Position numbers and translations under genes: made by a program. DNA of 7,906 bases, from NCBI GenBank assembly GCA_937895315.1, contig CALAWM010000051.1:1-7906 (forward strand), written 5' to 3'. The notes beneath the pieces were generated by a model. That model did no database searches. It was not told the origin of the DNA and saw only the letters and a program-made list of their open reading frames with translations. Of this stretch, positions 1 to 6,054 are shown piece after piece (position 1 is the stretch's first letter; the number at the start of each line of letters is the position of its first letter). This DNA is from an uncultured Caryophanales bacterium (lineage in GTDB: Bacteria > Bacillota_I > Bacilli_A > RFN20 > CAG-826).

Positions 1-1
1 G

Positions 2-403
2 TGGCTAGGAACAGCAGCCTCGGTCCGAACGCAGTTTTATCGTTATAAAAACCAAGAATACGTCTTGGCAGCCCGTACTTTAGGGGCTTCTGACCGCCGT
101 ATTATGTGGAAACATATTTTCCCGAATACTTTAGGAACGATTATTACTTCATCAGTCTTAGTTATTCCCGGGGTTATTTTCTCCGAAAGTATGCTTTCTT
201 ACTTAGGTATTATTAAACTGGGGGGAGCGACGACGACATCCCTTGGAACATTACTTAGTGACGCCTCATCCATTTGGACGTCATATCCGTCACTAATGAT
301 TTTCCCCGCCCTTATTATTTCACTTCTTATGATTTGTTTTAACTTATTTGGAAACGGTCTAAGAGATGCATTTAATCCCCAATTGAGAGGAAGTGACAGT
401 TAA
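2..403 (+). CDS. oppC: Oligopeptide ABC transporter permease OppC, C-terminal part (5' end outside window)
   Basis: This is the last 133 residues of an inner-membrane permease subunit of a peptide ABC importer. The frame is open from base 2; a TTG at 65 lies inside a conserved motif and is not the start. Fragment residues 19-43 carry the EAA loop of binding-protein-dependent permeases (EYVLAARTLGAS, then IFPN), which contacts the ATPase subunits. Two hydrophobic membrane segments follow, at about residues 43-68 and 95-118. The tail FNLFGNGLRDAFNPQLRG is the typical C-terminus of the OppC/DppC family. The stop (TAA) lies 2 nt before oppD, so the genes are one operon. The partner permease oppB and the binding protein oppA would be expected upstream, outside the window. 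Family assignment is firm. The exact substrate (oligo- rather than dipeptide) is inferred from the Ami/Opp-like ATPases that follow. Confidence 0.93.
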   Translation, partial: WLGTAASVRTQFYRYKNQEYVLAARTLGASDRRIMWKHIFPNTLGTIITSSVLVIPGVIFSESMLSYLGIIKLGGATTTSLGTLLSDASSIWTSYPSLMIFPALIISLLMICFNLFGNGLRDAFNPQLRGSDS

Positions 404-405
404 TT

Positions 406-2622
406 ATGGCAATTTTAGAAGTTAAAAGATTAAAAATATCCTTCCGTACTAATAATGGTACGGTTAAAGCCGTTAGAGATATATCCTTTAAATTAGAAAA
501 AGGAAAAACGCTCGCCATCGTTGGTGAATCCGGAAGTGGAAAATCGGTCACCTCGAAAGCCATTTTAGGTATTTCCGCGGGGAACGCGATTATTGAAAGT
601 GGCGAAATTATTTATGATGGTAAAGACCTTGTCCGGACAAGCGAACAAGACATGTACCATATTCGTGGAGATAAGATCGGGATGATTTTCCAAGATCCAC
701 TTTCTTCCTTAAACCCTATCGTCCGTATTGGTAAACAAATTACCGAAGCGATGATTTTGAAAAACAAAGCAATTCGGAAAGAAGCTAAAAAAGAACTACA
801 TGAAATGCTTGAAAACTTAAAACAAGCAATGTATGAGTCAAAAACCGAAGCCGATGATCCAAAAGTTATTGAAGAACTTATTGCCGACTTTAACGGCGCA
901 AGTCTTACGGCCAGTACTTTAGAAAGTTCCTTTAGTGATTCACGAACACTCGCCGAAGACGTCTTATCAGCGATCAAAGACTTATTAACGAAACTTGAAC
1001 ACCGTTTTACGAGTGACATTACAACCCAAGTTAAAGGAATGCTCCGGAAAGTCGCAAAGATTGAAGACGTTTACTTTGTCTTTAATTTGCAAAAAGAGTT
1101 AGAAACGATTGAAAAAACTCTGGCAAGCATTATTGAAACATATAAAGATTGGAAAACTTTAGGCGCCGAAGCCAAAACTGAGAAAATTACAACCGTTATT
1201 GCGGAGTTTAAAAAGATCGCCGAAGTCATTGAAAACTTAATCGCGCGGAATGATTTAGATTTCTTCCATTTGGGTTTCTATGTCTATAAAAATGACAAGG
1301 CTGATTTATCAAAAATGCCAATCGCCGAAATCAATGCTTTAACAAAGAAATTCATTGATGAAACCTTTATGCCGTCCTTTACGACCTATAACCGCGCCGC
1401 CCTTGAACATAGTGTTTATAAAACATTAGAATTTAAACGGCAATCAATTGTTATTCTCGAAGAAATTAAAAAATACTTACAAGAAGAAACGTTATCCAAA
1501 CATGTCTTCAAAGCGAAGATTAAGGAAATGAAACCAATCATTGAAGCCTCAATTGACCCGTTGAAGACGCAAAAAGATAGCGCAGCCTATATTCTTATTG
1601 ACTCACTAACAAGTGACTTAAATAAATACTTCCTTTCTGCTAAAAATAATGAAAAGGAAGAAAAACGCTTTGCCAAACAAAGCGCAAAATTTGCCGCTTT
1701 AGAAGCACGTGGTCGGAAATTAGACTATCAAGTTCCACCTAAGAAACTTATTGAACTTCAAGATATCGTCAACGACATGATTTCTTCATGTGATGCGGTT
1801 ATTGAAAAATATCAATCGTCAATTCGGAAATTTGAAGGTCATAATTACCAAAAATGGGAAAAGATCGCTTATCTTTTAGTCGATTACTTAAAAGAAAAAG
1901 CCAAAGATTCTGTCGTTAAACTTTCCAAAACCGCCGCTAAAGAAAAAGCCATCAAACTTATGGAAGAAGTATCAATTCCCCATGCGCGGGAAAGATTTAG
2001 ACAATATCCATTTGAATTCTCCGGTGGGATGCGGCAACGGATTGTTATTGCTATTGCCTTAAGCGCCGAACCAGAAATTTTAATCTGTGATGAACCTACA
2101 ACTGCTTTAGACGTGACAATTCAATCACAAATCTTAGAATTAATTAATTCCCTTAAAGCAAAACGGAACTTATCGATTATCTTTATTACCCATGACTTAG
2201 GCGTTGTCGCCAATATGGCCGATGAAATTGCCGTTATGTATGCTGGTAAGATTGTTGAATACGGTTCGACCCATGATATATTCTATTCTCCTGCTCACCC
2301 ATATACATGGGCGCTCTTATCCTCAATGCCAGACTTAGAAACGAAAGAAAAACTCGAAACGATTCCTGGCACTCCACCCAATATGATTTATCCGCCAAAA
2401 GGCGATGCTTTCGCTGCGCGGAATAAATATGCGTTAAAGATTGACTTTGAAGAAGAACCACCAATGTTCCAAATCAGTGACACCCACTTTGCCGCAACAT
2501 GGCTTTTAGATCCACGGGCTCCAAAAGTTGAAATGCCGAAAGGTATTCAAGACCGGATTAAACGGATGAAAGCCGCCAAATACGATACGAAAGGAACTCT
2601 TGAAAATGACAAATCAAAATAA
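406..2622 (+). CDS. oppD: Oligopeptide ABC transporter ATPase OppD (AmiE-like) with a large helical insertion
   Basis: One of the two cytoplasmic ATPases that power peptide import through OppB/OppC. All ABC motifs are present: Walker A GESGSGKS (residues 40-47), Q-loop IFQDP (94-98, Q96), signature FSGGMRQR (538-545), Walker B ILICDEP (558-564) and switch His596. The C-terminal peptide-transporter extension follows ([15 protein letters not shown], then [17 protein letters not shown], about 630-669). Members are usually 320-360 aa; this one is 738 aa. The excess is about 385 residues at roughly 122-507, between Q-loop and signature. That stretch is rich in Lys, Glu, Leu and Ile, is predicted by eye to be mostly helical, and has one Cys (462). 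The cluster-type cysteines seen in many OppD/DppD C-termini are replaced ([12 protein letters not shown]), which from memory is normal in the AmiE branch. AGAGGAAG at 385-392 is a somewhat distant ribosome site; the 2-nt gap to oppC suggests coupled translation. No frameshift is visible and codon use inside the insertion matches the rest, so it looks like a functional gene. Confidence 0.93.
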   Translation: MAILEVKRLKISFRTNNGTVKAVRDISFKLEKGKTLAIVGESGSGKSVTSKAILGISAGNAIIESGEIIYDGKDLVRTSEQDMYHIRGDKIGMIFQDPLSSLNPIVRIGKQITEAMILKNKAIRKEAKKELHEMLENLKQAMYESKTEADDPKVIEELIADFNGASLTASTLESSFSDSRTLAEDVLSAIKDLLTKLEHRFTSDITTQVKGMLRKVAKIEDVYFVFNLQKELETIEKTLASIIETYKDWKTLGAEAKTEKITTVIAEFKKIAEVIENLIARNDLDFFHLGFYVYKNDKADLSKMPIAEINALTKKFIDETFMPSFTTYNRAALEHSVYKTLEFKRQSIVILEEIKKYLQEETLSKHVFKAKIKEMKPIIEASIDPLKTQKDSAAYILIDSLTSDLNKYFLSAKNNEKEEKRFAKQSAKFAALEARGRKLDYQVPPKKLIELQDIVNDMISSCDAVIEKYQSSIRKFEGHNYQKWEKIAYLLVDYLKEKAKDSVVKLSKTAAKEKAIKLMEEVSIPHARERFRQYPFEFSGGMRQRIVIAIALSAEPEILICDEPTTALDVTIQSQILELINSLKAKRNLSIIFITHDLGVVANMADEIAVMYAGKIVEYGSTHDIFYSPAHPYTWALLSSMPDLETKEKLETIPGTPPNMIYPPKGDAFAARNKYALKIDFEEEPPMFQISDTHFAATWLLDPRAPKVEMPKGIQDRIKRMKAAKYDTKGTLENDKSK
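2591..2595 (+). promoter_or_regulatory. Ribosome binding site deciding the oppF start
   Basis: AAGGA lies inside the 3' end of oppD. It is 10 nt before the ATG at 2606 but only 4 nt before the alternative in-frame TTG at 2600. The ATG is both the better codon and the better-spaced one, so I start oppF at 2606. Confidence 0.6.
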
Positions 2623-3856
2623 AGAAGTACTTTTATCGGTCCAAAATCTTTGCCAATATTTCACGATGAGTCGCCGTGATTTTAAAGCGGTTGATGATAT
2701 CTCCTTTGATGTATTCAAAGGTGAAGTTTTCGGCTTAGTTGGCGAATCAGGCTGCGGAAAAACGACGACAGGACGCTCAATTATTAAAATTTATGATATT
2801 ACTTCTGGTGATATCTTCTTTAAAGGTGTCCGGATTGGCGCTGGCCTTCGTTCTTACCAAGATGAAATGAATGCTATTCGTAAAGAACTCCGTAGTGAAG
2901 CCGCCCGAGTTTCTAAAGGCAGTGATGAAGAAAAAGCGGCCTTTGAAACGCTCAAAAACGAAAAACACGCCCGAATAGCTGAGTTAAAAGAAGAAATCAA
3001 AAAAGCTCGTCATGACCAAAAGAATTGCGATAAAGACTATGCAAAACTTAAAGTCCAAGAATTAAATGATAAATTTTTACCGCTTCTTGAAAAAGAAGAA
3101 GATGCCGCTAAGAAAGAAGAACTTCGTAAAGAATATAACAAAGAATTAGCGATTGCGAAGAAATCACGGATTGTTACTTCCATCCAAATGATCTTCCAAG
3201 ATCCAATTGGTTCGCTTAACCCCCGGATGACCGTTAAAGAAATTATTGCGGAAGGTCTAATTATTAAAGGCATTAAAGATAAAGACTATATTCAAGCTAA
3301 AGTTGAAGAAACCCTCGAATTAGTCGGGTTAGTCAAAGAACACGCAAGTCGTTATCCCCATGAATTTAGTGGCGGTCAACGGCAAAGAATTGGGATTGCC
3401 CGTAGTATCATTATGGAACCAGAAATGATTATTGCCGACGAACCTGTCAGCGCGCTTGACGTTTCGATTCAAGCTCAAGTTATTAACTTATTAAACTCTT
3501 TACGGAAGAAACTTGGCTTAACAATCTTATTCGTTGCCCATGACTTATCAGTCGTTAAATACTTCTCGGACCGGATTGGGGTTATGTACTTTGGGAAACT
3601 TGTTGAATTAACAACCAGTGAAGAATTATTTAGAAATCCGCTTCACCCTTATACTAAATCACTATTAAGTGCTATTCCGTTACCAGACCCAGAGTATGAA
3701 AAGCATCGGAAACGGATTACTTATAATCCCATTGTCGATCATGACTATTCGGTTGATGAACCATCAATGCGCGAAATTAAACCTGGCCACTTTGTCTATT
3801 GTAATGATAAAGAAGAAGCTAAATATAAAGAGATTATAAAAGCCAAACATGAGTAA
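2606..3856 (+). CDS. oppF: Oligopeptide ABC transporter ATPase OppF (AmiF-like) with a coiled-coil-like insertion
   Basis: Second ATPase of the peptide importer, expected to pair with OppD as a heterodimer under OppB/OppC. With the ATG at 2606 it has 416 residues: Walker A GESGCGKT (46-53), Q-loop IFQDP (196-200, Q198), signature FSGGQRQR (254-261), Walker B MIIADEP (274-280), D-loop SALD and switch His312. The C-terminal [16 protein letters not shown] (347-362) and KPGHFVYC (392-399) are typical of OppF/AmiF. Walker A and Q-loop are about 152 residues apart against about 50 in ordinary OppF. The extra 100 or so residues (about 80-188) are dominated by Glu, Lys, Ala and Arg and look like a helical hairpin or coiled coil. 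The gene overlaps the end of oppD by 17 nt and is overlapped by the next gene by 8 nt, so translation is probably coupled along the operon. All catalytic motifs are intact. Confidence 0.94.
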   Translation: MTNQNKEVLLSVQNLCQYFTMSRRDFKAVDDISFDVFKGEVFGLVGESGCGKTTTGRSIIKIYDITSGDIFFKGVRIGAGLRSYQDEMNAIRKELRSEAARVSKGSDEEKAAFETLKNEKHARIAELKEEIKKARHDQKNCDKDYAKLKVQELNDKFLPLLEKEEDAAKKEELRKEYNKELAIAKKSRIVTSIQMIFQDPIGSLNPRMTVKEIIAEGLIIKGIKDKDYIQAKVEETLELVGLVKEHASRYPHEFSGGQRQRIGIARSIIMEPEMIIADEPVSALDVSIQAQVINLLNSLRKKLGLTILFVAHDLSVVKYFSDRIGVMYFGKLVELTTSEELFRNPLHPYTKSLLSAIPLPDPEYEKHRKRITYNPIVDHDYSVDEPSMREIKPGHFVYCNDKEEAKYKEIIKAKHE

Positions 3857-4253
3857 AAAGTCGATTATCCTTCGATATGTAATTGGAACGCTGGTGGCGA
3901 TTGTGATGTTTTTCATTGCCATCAGTATCCGCAATATTTACGGGCAAACTGAATTATTAGAAATATATCGGGCCCTTTCCGATGGGTTTACTGTCCCTGG
4001 TATTATCTTCATCGGGTTTGGACTGTTATTCTGGTTTGCGAACCTTGGCTCTTTTGATGGGATTGGTTACGCCTTAAAACATCTATTCACGATGTTAATC
4101 CCCTTTAATCGCAAGAAACAAGGAACGTATGCTGAACATTTAGAAGCGAAAAAACCGATTCATGGCTTTGGCTTCATGTTTATCATCGGCGGCGTATTCT
4201 TACTCACGGGGATCATCTTTATGATCTTATTCTTAAGTGTTCCGACCGCTTAG
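3849..4253 (+). CDS. DUF3899-family small membrane protein
   Basis: A 134-residue integral membrane protein of unknown function. Three hydrophobic segments are visible, at about residues 8-27, 48-66 and 105-129, with a basic cytoplasmic-looking stretch RKK near 88-90. The pattern ALSDGFTVPGIIFIGFGLL (42-60) followed by NLGSFDGIGYALKHLF (65-80) resembles the DUF3899 family of Firmicutes and Mollicutes, as I recall it; I cannot verify this by search. The start ATG overlaps the last 8 nt of oppF and has no strong ribosome site, which suggests translational coupling to oppF. It is the last gene before the terminator at 4271-4301, so it is co-transcribed with the peptide transporter. A role accessory to the transporter is possible but is inferred only from this position. 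Confidence 0.8.
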   Translation: MSKKSIILRYVIGTLVAIVMFFIAISIRNIYGQTELLEIYRALSDGFTVPGIIFIGFGLLFWFANLGSFDGIGYALKHLFTMLIPFNRKKQGTYAEHLEAKKPIHGFGFMFIIGGVFLLTGIIFMILFLSVPTA

Positions 4254-4270
4254 TATTAAAAGAAGTAATT

Positions 4271-4301
4271 AAAAAAGGATGCCAAGTACGGCATCCTTTT
4301 T
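4271..4301. terminator. Bidirectional rho-independent terminator
   Basis: The arms AAAAAAGGATGCC (4271-4283) and GGCATCCTTTTT (4290-4301) form a 12-bp stem around a 6-nt loop. On the plus strand the stem ends in a T-run and closes the opp operon 18 nt after the DUF3899 stop. On the minus strand it also ends in a T-run, 20 nt after the pgpA stop, so one hairpin serves both convergent units. Confidence 0.92.
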
Positions 4302-4321
4302 CGATTGTTTTAAAAAACTAA

Positions 4322-4858
4322 TTAGAATGTTTCTGGTTTGCTATCAACATCAGCGTATTTATGAGCAATACTTGAGGCTGCCGCGGCGGCAATTGCGCCA
4401 ACGATATCATCTAAGAAGGTGTTGCATGTCTTTTTGCCATCAGTTTTATCGTCTAATCTGCCAATGATACCAGGTTTGGTTTTGTCGACAAAGCCAAAGT
4501 TCGTCGAGCCGATTGAACCATAGACATTAACGATTGATAACGCTAAAATTTCATCGATTCCATAAAGGCCGTAGTCACTTAAAATGATAGTGCTTAATGG
4601 TTCGCTAAGTTTACCTTGCTCGGCTAAAATATCAAGTTCTAAGCCGGTTAAAATCGCGTTTTGCACTTCCCGTTTCATTAACACTCTTTTGACATGATCT
4701 AAACACACATCAATTGATAAGAATGGTAAGTATTTGGTTTGAAGACCTAGGGTAATTTCCGCGATATCTAATTGGGTAACCCCTCTTTTTTGTAAACGAT
4801 CAACAATTACGACATATTTCTTTTCATCATTAAGACGGTTTTTGTCTGCATTATGCAT
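4322..4858 (-). CDS. pgpA: Phosphatidylglycerophosphatase A family protein (YutG/LtrC type)
   Basis: Probable phosphatidylglycerophosphate phosphatase, which removes the phosphate from PGP to give phosphatidylglycerol in membrane lipid synthesis. The 178-residue product matches the PgpA family (Pfam PF04608) as found in Bacillus YutG and Listeria LtrC. Conserved stretches are KRGVTQLDIAEI (24-35), LMKREVQNAILTGLELD (60-76), LYGIDEILALSIVNVYGSIG (98-117) and NTFLDDIVGAIAAAAASSIA (146-165); the acidic residues Asp102/Glu103 and Asp150/Asp151 are likely functional. Hydrophobicity is low for a membrane enzyme except near the C-terminus, as in this subgroup. The ATG at 4858 has a good ribosome site, AGAGAGGAA (4866-4874), with AGGA 8 nt upstream. 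The gene stands alone on the minus strand, convergent with the opp operon. In vivo activity of YutG/LtrC-type members is an inference from the family name. Confidence 0.88.
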   Translation of the reverse strand: MHNADKNRLNDEKKYVVIVDRLQKRGVTQLDIAEITLGLQTKYLPFLSIDVCLDHVKRVLMKREVQNAILTGLELDILAEQGKLSEPLSTIILSDYGLYGIDEILALSIVNVYGSIGSTNFGFVDKTKPGIIGRLDDKTDGKKTCNTFLDDIVGAIAAAAASSIAHKYADVDSKPETF

Positions 4859-4881
4859 AAGTGAATTCCTCTCTTTCTTTT

Positions 4882-4887
4882 ATTATA
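4882..4887 (-). promoter_or_regulatory. Probable -10 element of pgpA
   Basis: TATAAT on the minus strand, 23 nt upstream of the pgpA start. No convincing TTGACA-like -35 box lies 16-18 nt further upstream (only AT-rich sequence). Transcription from here would give a leader of about 17 nt carrying just the ribosome site. Confidence 0.4.
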
Positions 4888-4993
4888 AGGTGAATTAAGA
4901 TTTTTATATTTAGTATATGGGACTTAATTAGGGATAAGATACCATAAATTTAGGGTTTGGTAAAATATTATGATAAGAAAAGCGTAGAAATAT

Positions 4994-5788
4994 TTAAGTT
5001 GTTTGGCGAGGTGGGAAGTTTGTCGTATTTGTCGTTCTAACACCGACCGTTCCCGTCAAAGTATTACTAATAATAAAGGTTGAAGGATCAGTGAAATAAT
5101 AAACTTTTCCATCATTTCCGGGGTAATCAAGCATGTTGTAATAAGCACTACCTGAATATGTGCCATCAAACTTTAAAATGGTGCGTTTTGGTACATAGTT
5201 ATCCGCCATTAAGTCTTCAAATTGACCATTTGCTAAACGATAGGTAAAGTCAACGGCATCAATAAGACCAGCATCTTCGCCCCCGGTTTCATTGGTCCCG
5301 GAAAGTGATAAGTAGAAGAAGCCAGCACTAGTCGCAGCATATAAACTTGACGTAGCAACAAGAAATTCATAACCAGCCGCGACCATGGCGTTTGGAATTT
5401 TAAAGTCAAAGTAAACCCCAGTCCGGTTACCGACTGCGGTTTTATCAATCATGAAGCGAATTTCATTTAAATTCGTAATTTGTGTGCCATTCCGTTCAAA
5501 TTGATAGACGGAAATTGATTCATTATCGGCCCCTTGGTTAAAACGGAAGAAGGAGAGGCCACTTGTTCCACCTTTTTTAGGTTTAAACCAAATTGAGTTA
5601 CGTGGCGCAGTAGCACTTATACCCGCTTCTGCCGGTAAAGTTACACTATTATTCCATGAGTTATTGGCGGCTCTTGTTGGTGAATAGGTTGTCCCTAAAA
5701 GGACCGTTAATGCTTTACCTAACGTTTGTACTTGTTGGTATCTTGCCCAAAATTCTTCACTGACGAGCCCTATAGAATTAAAAAATGT
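4994..5788 (-). pseudogene. 5'-truncated gene fragment of unknown family (C-terminal part of a probable surface or secreted protein)
   Basis: An open frame of 264 codons plus stop runs on the minus strand from just after a TAG (5789-5791) to a TAA (4994-4996). It contains no ATG, GTG or TTG until the ATG at 5452, which has no ribosome site and sits in the middle of apparently coding sequence. I read it as the C-terminal part of a protein whose 5' end is lost. The peptide has no cysteine, is rich in Thr, Ser, Asn, Gly and aromatic residues, and alternates hydrophobic and polar residues as beta-sheet proteins do. Examples are NSIWFKPKKGG, RTGVYFDFKIP and DGKVYYFTDPSTFIIS. It ends in NFPPRQTT without a sorting motif or membrane anchor. 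I do not recognise the family; a cell-surface or secreted role is inferred from composition only. No terminator follows before pgpA. It could instead be a live gene with a frameshift near its start (see findings). Confidence 0.55.
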
Positions 5789-5809
5789 CTACCCATTTGT
5801 CTACCCATT
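5786..5809. repeat. Perfect 12-bp tandem repeat, two copies
   Basis: TGTCTACCCATT occurs twice head to tail (5786-5797 and 5798-5809). It lies between the tRNA-Gly terminator and the truncated minus-strand frame, and the TAG that closes that frame upstream lies within it. On the minus strand, in another frame, it reads KWVDKWVD after an ATG at 5819. It may be a recombination scar, a repeat within a lost gene, or chance. Confidence 0.85.
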
Positions 5810-5824
5810 TTCGCTCCATAAAAG

Positions 5825-5848
5825 AAAAAACACGCATATAATGCGCGT
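5825..5848 (-). terminator. Rho-independent terminator of tRNA-Gly
   Basis: On the minus strand ACGCGCAT and ATGCGTGT form an 8-bp stem with one G-T pair and a 3-nt loop (plus coordinates 5830-5848). TTTTTT follows (5825-5830, its first T shared with the stem). It starts 12 nt after the CCA end of the tRNA gene. Confidence 0.82.
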
Positions 5849-5859
5849 TATTTAACCAA

Positions 5860-5933
5860 TGGAGCAGGTGACGGGAATCGAACCCGCGTATCTACCTTGG
5901 CAAGGTAGTGTTCTACCATTGAACTACACCTGC
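5860..5933 (-). tRNA. tRNA-Gly (anticodon GCC), CCA encoded
   Basis: The cloverleaf folds on the minus strand. The acceptor arm is GCAGGTG with CACCTGC and the D arm is GTTC/GAAC. The anticodon arm CTACC-TTGCCAA-GGTAG has anticodon GCC at 5899-5901. The T arm has the loop TTCGATT. The discriminator base is T and the CCA is encoded (5860-5862). It stands alone, transcribed divergently from gltX, with its own promoter and terminator. Confidence 0.97.
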
Positions 5934-5945
5934 GTGCTGGAAATA

Positions 5946-5974
5946 ATAATAACACTACTTGAAGTTTATTGCAA
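5946..5974 (-). promoter_or_regulatory. Promoter of tRNA-Gly
   Basis: On the minus strand TTGCAA (5969-5974), a 17-nt spacer and TATTAT (5946-5951) make a good sigma-A promoter. The -10 box ends 12 nt before the mature tRNA, leaving a leader of only about 5 nt. The -35 box is the centre of a 14-bp palindrome, TTTATTGCAATAAA (5965-5978). Confidence 0.72.
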
Positions 5975-6021
5975 TAAATGTTCTTTAATTTCATCTTTTT
6001 TCTTTATAAAACATAGTTTTA

Positions 6022-6030
6022 TGGTATATT
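6022..6030 (+). promoter_or_regulatory. Extended -10 promoter of gltX
   Basis: TGGTATATT is an extended -10 (TGnTATATT) located 24 nt before the gltX start. The -35 region is poor, as is common with extended -10 promoters. No T-box or other leader structure fits in the short leader of about 18 nt. Confidence 0.5.
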
Positions 6031-6054
6031 TATAGGTGATTAATAGAGGTATTT

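Noticed and set aside
65..403. TTG at 65 as the start of a short permease gene
   Set aside because: The frame is open to the window edge and the TTG lies inside the EAA loop motif, so the gene begins upstream of the window.
612..1019. Minus-strand and other-frame open frames inside oppD, oppF, pgpA and gltX
   Set aside because: They lie opposite or within well-supported genes, have no ribosome sites and show low-complexity, non-family sequence.
2401..2440. Loss of the cysteines usual in the OppD C-terminal extension as a novel feature
   Set aside because: The replacement pattern ([12 protein letters not shown]) matches what I recall of Firmicute AmiE/OppD proteins, so it is a branch trait rather than a defect.
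4994..5452. A complete 152-residue gene starting at the ATG at 5452
   Set aside because: There is no ribosome site, and the same frame continues as plausible protein for over 110 codons upstream without a stop.
5813..5865. 7-bp inverted repeat GCTCCAT/ATGGAGC flanking the tRNA-Gly terminator
   Set aside because: It is short, one arm is the tRNA 3' end itself, and the inner hairpin is a better terminator; probably chance.
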